The notes under the pieces: generated by a model
Databases searched by the model: none
The model's input: the letters and a program-made list of their open reading frames with translations, nothing else
Told to the model about the DNA's origin: nothing
Program-made: the position numbers and the translations under genes
Shown here: in pieces, positions 1-6,480 of the stretch
Numbering within the stretch: position 1 is the first letter of the stretch
Layout: each line of letters begins with the position of its first letter
Assembly (NCBI GenBank): GCA_023431245.1
Contig: JAEYXO010000378.1
Location: forward strand, 1 to 7,806
Origin: Pseudomonadota bacterium
Lineage (GTDB): Bacteria > Pseudomonadota > Gammaproteobacteria > Burkholderiales > SG8-41
DNA: 7,806 nucleotides
Direction: 5' to 3'

Positions 1-1295
1 TCCGGGCCGTTGCCGATCAGCGTCGCGCCCTTGACCGGATAGGCCAGCTTGCCGTTCTCGATCATCCAGGCCTCGGAAGCCGAAAACACGAACTTGCCGC
101 TGGTGATGTCGACCTGGCCGCCGCCGAAATTGACCGCATACAGGCCGCGATCGACCGAAGCGATGATCTCCGCGGGGTCCTTGTCGCCGTTGAGCATGTA
201 GGTATTGGTCATCCGCGGCATCGGCACATGCGCATACGATGCGCGCCGTCCGTTGCCGGTGGGTTCAACCCCCATCAACCGCGCGTTCATCGCGTCCTGC
301 AGGTAACCGCGCAGCACGCCGTCCTCGATCAGCACGTTGTGCCGGGTCGGATTGCCCTCGTCATCGACGTTGAGCGAACCACGGCGCCGCGCCAGCGTGC
401 CGTCATCGACGACGGTGACGCCGGGCGCCGCAACGCGCTCGCCGATGCGGCCGCTGAAGGCAGAGGTGCCCTTGCGGTTGAAATCTCCCTCCAGGCCATG
501 GCCGACCGCCTCGTGCAGCAGGATGCCGGGCCAGCCCGGCCCCAGCACCACGGTCATGGTGCCTGCAGGTGCGGGGCGCGCGTCCAGATTGGTCAGCGCC
601 TGATGCACCGCCTTCTGCGCGTAGTCGCGAAGCAACTCTTCGGTGAAGTGGCCGTAGTCAAAGCGGCCTCCGCCGCCGGCACTCCCCTGCTCGCGCCGGC
701 CACCGGCCTCGACGATGACCTGCAGCGACAACCGCACCAGCGGCCGCACGTCGGCGGCCTGCATGCCGTCGCTGCGCGCGACCATCACCACTTCGTATTC
801 GCCGGCCAGCGAGGCCATGACCTGGGTCACCCGCGGGTCGAGCCCGCGCGCGATGCGCTCCAGCCGCTCGAGCAGCGCCACCTTCTCCGGCGCGCCAAGG
901 CTTGCCAGCGGATCCTGCGGCGCATACAGCTCGCGCAGTTCACCGCGGCGGGCGATCGCCGTGCTGCCGGCGCCGCCCTGGCGGGCGATTGCGCGCGTCG
1001 CCTGCGCCGCCGATTGCAGCGCGTTGAAGCTGATGTCGTCGGAATAGGCGAAGGCGGTTTTCTCGCCGCTGACCGCGCGCACACCGACGCCCTGGTCGAT
1101 GTTGAAGCTGCCCGACTTGACGATGCCTTCCTCGAGGCTCCAGGACTCGCTGCGCGAATACTGGAAATAAAGATCGGCGTAGTCGACGCGGTGCGCCAGC
1201 ATCTGGCCAAACACCGCCTGCAGCCGCCCCTCGTCCAGCGCGTGCGGTGCCAGCAGCACGGCGCTGGCGGTCTCGAAAATGTTGGCGGATTGCAT
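1..1295 (-). CDS. tldD: TldD, metalloprotease subunit (3' end outside window)
   Basis: This is the TldD subunit of the TldD/TldE (PmbA) zinc metalloprotease, a cytosolic heterodimer known in E. coli for maturing microcin B17 and degrading the antitoxin CcdA. About 431 codons are visible. The E. coli protein is about 481 residues, so roughly the last 50 are missing. The family metal motif HExxxH is intact as HEAVGH at residues 261-266, inside GWPGILLHEAVGHGLEGDFN. Other near-identical stretches are NIDQGVGVRAVSGEKT (65-80), ADVRPLVRL (181-189), the glycine-rich GSAGGGGRF (204-212), PTGNGRR, YAHVPMPRMTNTYML and NFGGGQVDITSGKFVFS. The third metal ligand, a C-terminal Cys in E. coli, lies outside the window. 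ATG at 1295 is chosen because the N-terminus aligns with E. coli TldD and a GGA lies about 12 nt upstream. It is last in a minus-strand gene row, 47 bp after the amidase gene. No tldE is visible. Identification is very secure. Confidence 0.97.
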   Translation of the reverse strand, partial: MQSANIFETASAVLLAPHALDEGRLQAVFGQMLAHRVDYADLYFQYSRSESWSLEEGIVKSGSFNIDQGVGVRAVSGEKTAFAYSDDISFNALQSAAQATRAIARQGGAGSTAIARRGELRELYAPQDPLASLGAPEKVALLERLERIARGLDPRVTQVMASLAGEYEVVMVARSDGMQAADVRPLVRLSLQVIVEAGGRREQGSAGGGGRFDYGHFTEELLRDYAQKAVHQALTNLDARPAPAGTMTVVLGPGWPGILLHEAVGHGLEGDFNRKGTSAFSGRIGERVAAPGVTVVDDGTLARRRGSLNVDDEGNPTRHNVLIEDGVLRGYLQDAMNARLMGVEPTGNGRRASYAHVPMPRMTNTYMLNGDKDPAEIIASVDRGLYAVNFGGGQVDITSGKFVFSASEAWMIENGKLAYPVKGATLIGNGP

Positions 1296-1346
1296 GTCAG
1301 ATCGGATTCCAAAAAATAACAATTAAATCAAATACTTATAAATCAA
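1296..1346 (-). promoter_or_regulatory. AT-rich spacer and leader before tldD
   Basis: The gap between the amidase stop codon and the tldD start is 47 bp and sharply AT-rich in an otherwise GC-rich window. In 1311-1345, 31 of 35 bases are A or T, and the plus strand has no G, so a tldD-sense transcript has no C there. An 8-bp direct repeat (TTGATTTA in tldD sense) occurs at 1346-1339 and 1331-1324, and the first copy overlaps the amidase stop codon. TATAAG at 1340-1335 resembles a -10 box, but no properly spaced -35 is visible. The stretch may be an internal promoter, an unstructured ribosome-landing leader or an RNase site. Its role is inferred from composition only. Confidence 0.35.
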
Positions 1347-2221
1347 CACCCGAGGCTGCGATGCTGCAGCGCCGGCAGACTCTGGCGCAGACGTTGTATA
1401 TGGGCACGGTTCATCCCGGCAACAACCACCCCGGACCCGCGCGGCAGGCGATCAAGGACCACGCCCCAGGGATCAACGATCATCGAATCACCGTGGGTTT
1501 CGCGGCCGTTGACATGATAACCGCCCTGCGCCGGCGCCAGCACATACGCCAGGTTTTCGATGGCGCGGGCGCGGATCAGCGTCTCCCAGTGTGCCTTGCC
1601 CGTGGTCTCAGTGAAGGCCGAAGGCACCAGGATCAGGTCCACCTCGCCCATCGCGCGGTAGAGCTCGGGAAAACGCAGGTCGTAGCAGATCGACAGGCCG
1701 ATGCGGCCGAAGGGCGAATCGAAGGCCACGACCTTCTTGCCGTGTTCGATGGTGCGCTCTTCCGAATACTTCTCCCTGCCCATCTCGAAACCGAAGAGAT
1801 GGATCTTGTCGTAACGCGCGACACAGTTGCCGTGATCGTCGTAGACCAGGCTGGTGTTGAGCACCTTGTCACTGGACGCGGCGACCAGGGGCACCGAACC
1901 GCCGACAATCCAGACGCCGTGGCTGCGCGCCGCCCGGGCGAGAAACTCCTGGATCGGCCCGCTGCCGTATTCCTCGCGCACCGCGACCTTGTCCGTATCC
2001 TTCATGCCCATGATGCCGAAGTACTCGGGCAGCGCGACCAGCCGCGCACCCTGCTGGACGGCGATCTCGATCAGGCGCGCAGCCTCCCTCAGGTTGGCCT
2101 CCACCCGCGGACCGGACGCCATCTGCACCGCAGCGATCCGCGTCGCGCCGGCATCCGCGCGGTCTGCGCTGCGCACCATGTCCCTGTTCCGCACCCCGGC
2201 CGATCCCTGTTTTGCGCTCAT
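1343..2221 (-). CDS. Nitrilase-superfamily amidase, Nit1/YbeM-like (probable deaminated-glutathione amidase)
   Basis: This is a carbon-nitrogen hydrolase of 292 residues. The Cys-Glu-Lys catalytic set is present: E66 in LVALPEYFG, K139 in RYDKIHLFGFE and C179 in GLSICYDLRFPELYR. The supporting Glu is probably E213 in GKAHWETLIRARAIEN. The run NGRETHGDSMIVDPWG (238-253) and the overall length match the Nit1/YbeM branch, known to hydrolyse deaminated glutathione as metabolite repair in the cytosol. Substrate is inferred from that resemblance, and another small amide is possible. The core fold begins near TRIAAVQM (residue 27), so the first 26 residues are an extra, charged, non-signal-like leader. 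The ATG at 2221 lies 10 bp after the preceding stop codon and has only a weak GAGCGG upstream. An internal ATG at 2179 (residue 15) has AGGG just before it and is an equally plausible start. The gene is co-directional with yhdP and tldD, probably in one transcript. Confidence 0.93.
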   Translation of the reverse strand: MSAKQGSAGVRNRDMVRSADRADAGATRIAAVQMASGPRVEANLREAARLIEIAVQQGARLVALPEYFGIMGMKDTDKVAVREEYGSGPIQEFLARAARSHGVWIVGGSVPLVAASSDKVLNTSLVYDDHGNCVARYDKIHLFGFEMGREKYSEERTIEHGKKVVAFDSPFGRIGLSICYDLRFPELYRAMGEVDLILVPSAFTETTGKAHWETLIRARAIENLAYVLAPAQGGYHVNGRETHGDSMIVDPWGVVLDRLPRGSGVVVAGMNRAHIQRLRQSLPALQHRSLGC

Positions 2222-2231
2222 GTCCGCTCAC

Positions 2232-2555
2232 TCACTCGATGATCTCGATCCGCAATCCCGTCGCCGCCGGGTCGGCGCGCAGCAACAGCCGCGAGCCGTC
2301 CACCGCCAGCGCCACCAGCCAGGTCCGCAATTCTTCGGCCTGCATCCGCAAGTCCTGCCGCTCGCCGTGGACGATGACCATGCGCGAGCCCGTCCGCGCA
2401 TGATGGGCCGCAACCGCCTGCCGGACCGCATCCTGCGCCATCACCGCGGCGGCGGAACGCGGACGATCCCACAATTCGGGCGACAGCTGCGCTGCGGTTG
2501 CGGACATGCAGCACAGCAGCAGTGCGCCGCCGGCCAGCCCCCCAAAAAAACTCAT
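2232..2555 (-). CDS. Small predicted exported protein, possible degenerate OmpA-like domain
   Basis: I do not recognise a named family for this 107-residue protein. Residues 5-22 form a Gly/Ala/Leu-rich hydrophobic core ending in a likely signal peptidase I site (about ATA-A before QLSPELWDRPRS), so it is probably periplasmic. The n-region (MSFFGG) has no Lys or Arg, which is unusual for a signal peptide. The mature part has a helix (about 35-54), a strand RMVIVHG (58-64), a helix AEELRTWLVALAVDGSRL (73-90) and a last strand LRIEII (101-106). This order resembles the core of an OmpA C-terminal domain, but the Asp and Arg that bind peptidoglycan there are not present at the matching places. 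The start is firm: AGGAGG at 2565-2560 lies 4 nt before the ATG, and the ATG overlaps the yhdP stop as ATGA, suggesting translational coupling. Expression as a real gene is supported by position and ribosome site. Function is unknown, with an envelope role inferred. Confidence 0.82.
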   Translation of the reverse strand: MSFFGGLAGGALLLCCMSATAAQLSPELWDRPRSAAAVMAQDAVRQAVAAHHARTGSRMVIVHGERQDLRMQAEELRTWLVALAVDGSRLLLRADPAATGLRIEIIE

Positions 2556-5500
2556 GGAGCCTCCTGGGGAACCACCTGCGGACGCTCGACCCTGGCCACC
2601 TGCGGATCAGCCCAGGTCCCGGAAACGTCGTATTCGTAGGCGGCAATCTGGTCCAGCGGATCCCGCAGCAGCTTCTGCGCGACGAAGGCCGCAAGCCCCG
2701 CGATGGGTCCGCCGATCAGCGCACCGGCCACCGACACCGTGTCCGACAGCTGCGGATTGATTTTCACGCGCAGCGCCTGCGTCTCTTTCGCCAGGTCGAC
2801 CTGGCCCGACATGTTGATGCGTGCCGCGGGACCGGTGATGCGCAGGTTGTCGGTGCTGGCAATGCCGTTGACGACCTTGACCGCGCCGACAATCTCGTCG
2901 AAGGCCAGCCCTTCGCTGAAGATGTCCCGGAAATCGAGCGAAATGCGCCGCGGCAGAGACTGCAGGCTGAGGATGCCCAGCAGCTTGCCGATTCCCGGCT
3001 CGAGCTTGATGAACTGGCCCTTGCCGGCGTCGAGGACAAAATTGCCGCTGAGCGTCGGGTAATCCAGTCTCTGCGGGCTGCCCGACCAGGCGAGGCTGCC
3101 CTCGAGCTTGGCAACACCGCGGCGCACGCCCTCGGGGTAACCGTAACGCGTCAGCAGGCGGCCGATGTCGTTGACATCGAGGCGGATATTGGCCTGCACC
3201 CGCGGCCGTGTCAGCCAGGCCTGCCACAGCCCGTCAATGTTCAGCTGGCTTTCCGGCGTGGTCAGCAGCAGCTTCTCGATGCGCCAGTCGCGCTGCTGCG
3301 GCACGGCCTGCAATTCAAGCTTGCCGAGCGATCGTCCGCCGATCAGCAGTTCATCGATCAGCACGTCGAGCGCCGGCAGCTCCGGCGCCGTGGCCTCCGC
3401 TACCGGTGACGGCTGCGCCGGGACCGGCGCAGCGGCCGGTTCGGCCGCCGGCAGGTTGAGCCGGCGCAGCCGCGCGGTGAGCCGTCCCTTGCCCTGCCCG
3501 CGCCAGCCCAGCGCGCCTTCAATGTCCCTGCCGCGGATGCTCGCCTGCAGCACGCCGGACTGCTGTGCCGCCTTGATGCCGATTTCCGCGAAGCGGCGCT
3601 CGAAAACCCGCGCCTCGTCGATGCGCAGGTCCACCGACGACAGCGCGAGTCCGCCATCGCGGGTCCCGGCATCGCCGGACAGGGCCAGCCATTCGTTGAA
3701 ATCCAATGTCTTGATCACGCCGGAGACCGCGATGCCGGGCCGCTGCGGCTCGCCGGCAGCCCCCTCGCCGAAACGCAGCACACCGCGCTCGATCCGCGCA
3801 TCCCTGCCCTCGCCGCGCCGGTACAGCACCGCGCTGGCAATGCTGCCCGCCGCCGCCGCAATGCGTTCCTCGCGCGGCCCCGTGTAACGGCGTTCGATGC
3901 GCAGCGGCAGGGACTCCGCCGCGGTCTTGGTGAATGGCGCGGGCAAATTCACCGCGAGCCCCTGGAGGCTGGATTCGACGCTCAGGTCAACGCGCTTGTT
4001 GCGCATGCTGAGCGAACCCCGCCAGTCGGTGGCGCCGCGGATGTGGCGGAGCCATTCGCCGCCGCCGGCGCGGCGCGCGGCATCGGCGTTGATCCGTCCC
4101 TGGAACTGGATGCTGACCGCCGCATCACGCTGGCTGCCCGCGGTCACGCTCAGCGGTCCGCCGAGGAAGGTGGCCGTGGCCGCAGGCACACGCACGCCGT
4201 CCTGCGTGAAGTCGAGGCGTCCGTTGACCTGCTCCAGCGGCGGGAATCCGGGCTCCGGCACCAGCTGGTTGTTGATGAACTGGTAACTGCCGCTGACCCT
4301 GCTCCTGTCCAGCGACTGCAGGGGCAGCTGCAGCTTCATGCCCAGCCGGCCCTGTCCCTGGGCCTGCATGCCTTCGGTGAAGCCATTGATCATTCCGTTG
4401 ACCGGGCTGTCCGCAATGAAGGACAGGAAATCAGCCGTCGCACCTTCCGCCTCGCCGCTGATGTTCAACTGCTCTTCGTGGTGCAGCAGATCCGGAATCT
4501 GCGCCCGCACCCTGGAGAGGCGAACCTTGCCGATATAGGCCTCGCGCGCGCTCACTTCGAGGCGGGCGCCGCGGAACAGGAAATCCCCCTCGATGCCGGT
4601 GATCCGCGGCCAGCGCTCCCCGTAAATGAGGGTGCCGCCGTTGACCTTCGCCGCGACCTCGAACACGCCGTGGCGTTCATCTGCAAAAGGAAAATGCCTG
4701 AGATCGCCCTTGACGCGGAAACGCACATCATTGGAGCTGCCTGCGGTGAAGGCGCGGTCCAGCCAGGGGCGCGAGCTTTTTGCCACTGTCAGCGGCAGGT
4801 AGGCGGTCACCCGCTGCGCCAGGCCGCGGCTCAGGTGGCCGGTCAGGTCGGCGCTGCCGGGGCCCTCCGCCGCCGTGCGGTAAGTGCCGAAAAGTGTTCC
4901 CGCAAGATCGGCGTTGGCATAGGCAAAATTGCTGAAACGCAGCTCGGTACCGCCGGCATCCTGCAACCAGGACAGCTGTCCGGACAGCGTGTCCAGCCGC
5001 AGCCGGTCGCGGAACAGCTGCGGCATCTCCAGCACGGCGTTCTGCGTCGCCATGTGCAGCGTGCCGCCCTTTTCGCTGCCGTCGATGTTGCCGCTGAAGC
5101 CGGAGAAACCCGGCAGCGCTCCGTGCCGGCGCAGCGACAACTCGTGGAAACGGCCGCGCAAGGCATAGCTGGCAGGCTTCGGCCAGGCACCGTTCCAGCG
5201 CAGGGACAGGTCATACAGGGCGCCGGCCGGCGAATACGCCGTCAGCGACCTGCGCAGCTCCGCATCCAGCGGCAGGCGGTCGGCCAGCTGCACCAGGGGC
5301 GCCAGCTCCAGCGCATTGGCCTGCAGCTCGCCGCGCGCATAGCCGGAGTCGCCGGCACCACCCAGGCGCAGCGACAAATCCACCGCCGGCAGCGCCAGGC
5401 CGTCGCCGGTGACGAAGGCCAGCTTCCGGGTGGCGATTTCGATGCCGTCTTCGCTGCGTTTCCACGAAAAACGTCCGTCCAGTTCACGCATGTCGAGCTC

Positions 5501-6400
5501 GGGCAGGCTGCTGCCCAGCCGGGTCCTGACCTCGCGCAGCCGGGTATCGGCAATGACGGCCTGCAGCTCGTTGCCGCCGAAGGTCAGCCAGGCGCGCAGG
5601 GCGCCGCGGCCTTGCGGAAGATGCACGGGAAAATCGATCCACTGCCGCCATGCCGCGATGTCGACATCGTCGACCTGCACGAACAGCTGGCCGTTGAGCA
5701 TCGATGACAGCGACTGGAAATCCTCGCCCCTCAGGTCGGCACGCAGATCCAGCGGCGATGCATAGGCAGGCGGAGGGACGGCGCGCAGCGCAAAGCGGTG
5801 GCGCTTGCCCCGGTTGACGATGCGCAGCTGCAGCCGGTTCAGCTCGAGGACGGGCGCCGCGCGCAGGCCGTCATCCCAGATCAACCGTGCGTCATGGATT
5901 TCGATGTCACGCTGGGACAGCAGCCAGCCGGAGAAGCCTCCGTCACCGCCGGCGTCGAGATTCATCGCGATGCCCGCCACCGTGATGCCTCCCTTGCTGT
6001 CGCGACGCACCGTCAGTGACGGGTTGTGAATGTCTAGCGAGTGGAAATCCACCTGCAGGCGCAGGGCCGAACGCCAGGACAGGGTGGCATCGATGCGCGG
6101 CAGCTCAAGGGCCGGACGACCCGCCGAATCGTGCACCACCACCTGCGACAGCGCCAGCTGGGGGCGCAGCCCGTTCCAGTCGGCGGATATGCCGCCGATG
6201 GCGATCTGCTGCTGCGTCGCCTCGCTCAGCACGCGGGCGATCGTTTCGCGGTGGCTCGAAATGTCCGGCAGTATCCAGTAGCGCAGCACCAGCACGGCTG
6301 CACCGAACAGCAGGCCCATGGCCAGCACCGCCCAGGTCAGCACGCGGTAAATCAGCAGCGAACTGCCAGAAATCCATCCCGGGGTTGCGGCAAACGCCAT
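2552..6400 (-). CDS. yhdP: YhdP family AsmA-like protein (TIGR02099/DUF3971), envelope lipid transport
   Basis: This is a full-length YhdP of 1282 residues (E. coli about 1266). YhdP, with TamB and YdbH, is an AsmA-like bridge protein implicated in moving phospholipids from the inner to the outer membrane and in the permeability barrier. One N-terminal membrane segment is visible at about residues 19-43 (VLTWAVLAMGLLFGAAVLVL), followed by the family signature RYWILPDISSHRETIARVLSEATQQQIAIGGISADWNGLRP. The remainder is a long, repetitive beta-rich periplasmic part. The conserved end LAKETQALRVKINPQLSD, then GALIGGPIAGLAAFVAQKLL and YEYDVSGTWADPQV, is intact. An Ala/Pro-rich insert of about 27 residues occupies 984-1010 and looks like a flexible linker. 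ATG at 6400 is chosen because it sits a normal distance before the membrane segment. No good Shine-Dalgarno is seen there (CAGGCCTGAC). It is first of a minus-strand row and overlaps the next gene by 4 bp. Confidence 0.96.
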   Translation of the reverse strand: MAFAATPGWISGSSLLIYRVLTWAVLAMGLLFGAAVLVLRYWILPDISSHRETIARVLSEATQQQIAIGGISADWNGLRPQLALSQVVVHDSAGRPALELPRIDATLSWRSALRLQVDFHSLDIHNPSLTVRRDSKGGITVAGIAMNLDAGGDGGFSGWLLSQRDIEIHDARLIWDDGLRAAPVLELNRLQLRIVNRGKRHRFALRAVPPPAYASPLDLRADLRGEDFQSLSSMLNGQLFVQVDDVDIAAWRQWIDFPVHLPQGRGALRAWLTFGGNELQAVIADTRLREVRTRLGSSLPELDMRELDGRFSWKRSEDGIEIATRKLAFVTGDGLALPAVDLSLRLGGAGDSGYARGELQANALELAPLVQLADRLPLDAELRRSLTAYSPAGALYDLSLRWNGAWPKPASYALRGRFHELSLRRHGALPGFSGFSGNIDGSEKGGTLHMATQNAVLEMPQLFRDRLRLDTLSGQLSWLQDAGGTELRFSNFAYANADLAGTLFGTYRTAAEGPGSADLTGHLSRGLAQRVTAYLPLTVAKSSRPWLDRAFTAGSSNDVRFRVKGDLRHFPFADERHGVFEVAAKVNGGTLIYGERWPRITGIEGDFLFRGARLEVSAREAYIGKVRLSRVRAQIPDLLHHEEQLNISGEAEGATADFLSFIADSPVNGMINGFTEGMQAQGQGRLGMKLQLPLQSLDRSRVSGSYQFINNQLVPEPGFPPLEQVNGRLDFTQDGVRVPAATATFLGGPLSVTAGSQRDAAVSIQFQGRINADAARRAGGGEWLRHIRGATDWRGSLSMRNKRVDLSVESSLQGLAVNLPAPFTKTAAESLPLRIERRYTGPREERIAAAAGSIASAVLYRRGEGRDARIERGVLRFGEGAAGEPQRPGIAVSGVIKTLDFNEWLALSGDAGTRDGGLALSSVDLRIDEARVFERRFAEIGIKAAQQSGVLQASIRGRDIEGALGWRGQGKGRLTARLRRLNLPAAEPAAAPVPAQPSPVAEATAPELPALDVLIDELLIGGRSLGKLELQAVPQQRDWRIEKLLLTTPESQLNIDGLWQAWLTRPRVQANIRLDVNDIGRLLTRYGYPEGVRRGVAKLEGSLAWSGSPQRLDYPTLSGNFVLDAGKGQFIKLEPGIGKLLGILSLQSLPRRISLDFRDIFSEGLAFDEIVGAVKVVNGIASTDNLRITGPAARINMSGQVDLAKETQALRVKINPQLSDTVSVAGALIGGPIAGLAAFVAQKLLRDPLDQIAAYEYDVSGTWADPQVARVERPQVVPQEAP
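2560..2565 (-). promoter_or_regulatory. Strong ribosome binding site for the small exported-protein gene
   Basis: The minus strand reads AGGAGG, a full match to the Shine-Dalgarno consensus, 4 nt before the ATG at 2555. It lies inside the last codons of yhdP. It fixes the start of the 107-residue gene and is the best ribosome site in the window. The start codon overlaps the yhdP stop by four bases (ATGA), so both re-initiation by ribosomes leaving yhdP and independent entry are possible. Confidence 0.8.
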
Positions 6401-6480
6401 GTCAGGCCTGAAAAAAATATAAAATGCGAATGTGAAACAAGGGCTTAGCCATTCTAACGCGAAACCCGCGGAAACCGGCC
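6401..6480. promoter_or_regulatory. Divergent yhdP/glnE promoter region
   Basis: These 80 bp separate the divergent starts of yhdP and glnE and must serve both unless promoters lie inside the genes. The yhdP-proximal half is AT-rich. Candidate -10 boxes are TATATT on the minus strand (6421-6416) and TATAAA or TAAAAT on the plus strand (6418-6425), but none has a well-spaced -35 match. TTGTTT on the minus strand (6440-6435) is only 13 nt from TATATT, too short for a standard sigma-70 promoter. Other structure: an 8-bp palindrome CAGGCCTG (6403-6410), TTAG-N5-CTAA (6445-6457), and GAAACC repeated exactly 10 bp apart (6461-6466, 6471-6476). The region's role is inferred from gene orientation, and no specific promoter is confidently placed. 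Confidence 0.45.

Noticed and set aside
1296..1342. Rho-independent terminator after the amidase gene
   Set aside because: The gap has T-runs in the sense strand but no GC-rich inverted repeat preceding them, so no terminator hairpin can be drawn.
228..2242. Two plus-strand open frames of 363 and 331 codons opposite tldD and the amidase gene
   Set aside because: Both are shadows of well-identified minus-strand genes. They show no family signature, and no ribosome site was needed to explain them.
2505..2513. Lipoprotein lipobox at LLLCC in the small exported protein
   Set aside because: The residue before Cys is Leu rather than Gly, Ala or Ser, and a signal peptidase I site follows, so lipidation is unlikely.
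2538..2550. Homopolymer tract (T7 followed by G6 on the minus strand) at codons 2-6 of the small gene as a frameshift or slippage site
   Set aside because: The frame as given yields a hydrophobic signal-like segment continuous with the mature domain, while shifts by one base give charged or non-signal sequence. Slippage is possible but unsupported.
4043..5707. Long plus-strand open frame of 554 codons opposite yhdP
   Set aside because: It is antisense to an unmistakable YhdP. Its translation is rich in Arg, Gln, Ala and His without domains, as expected from the complement of GC-rich codons.
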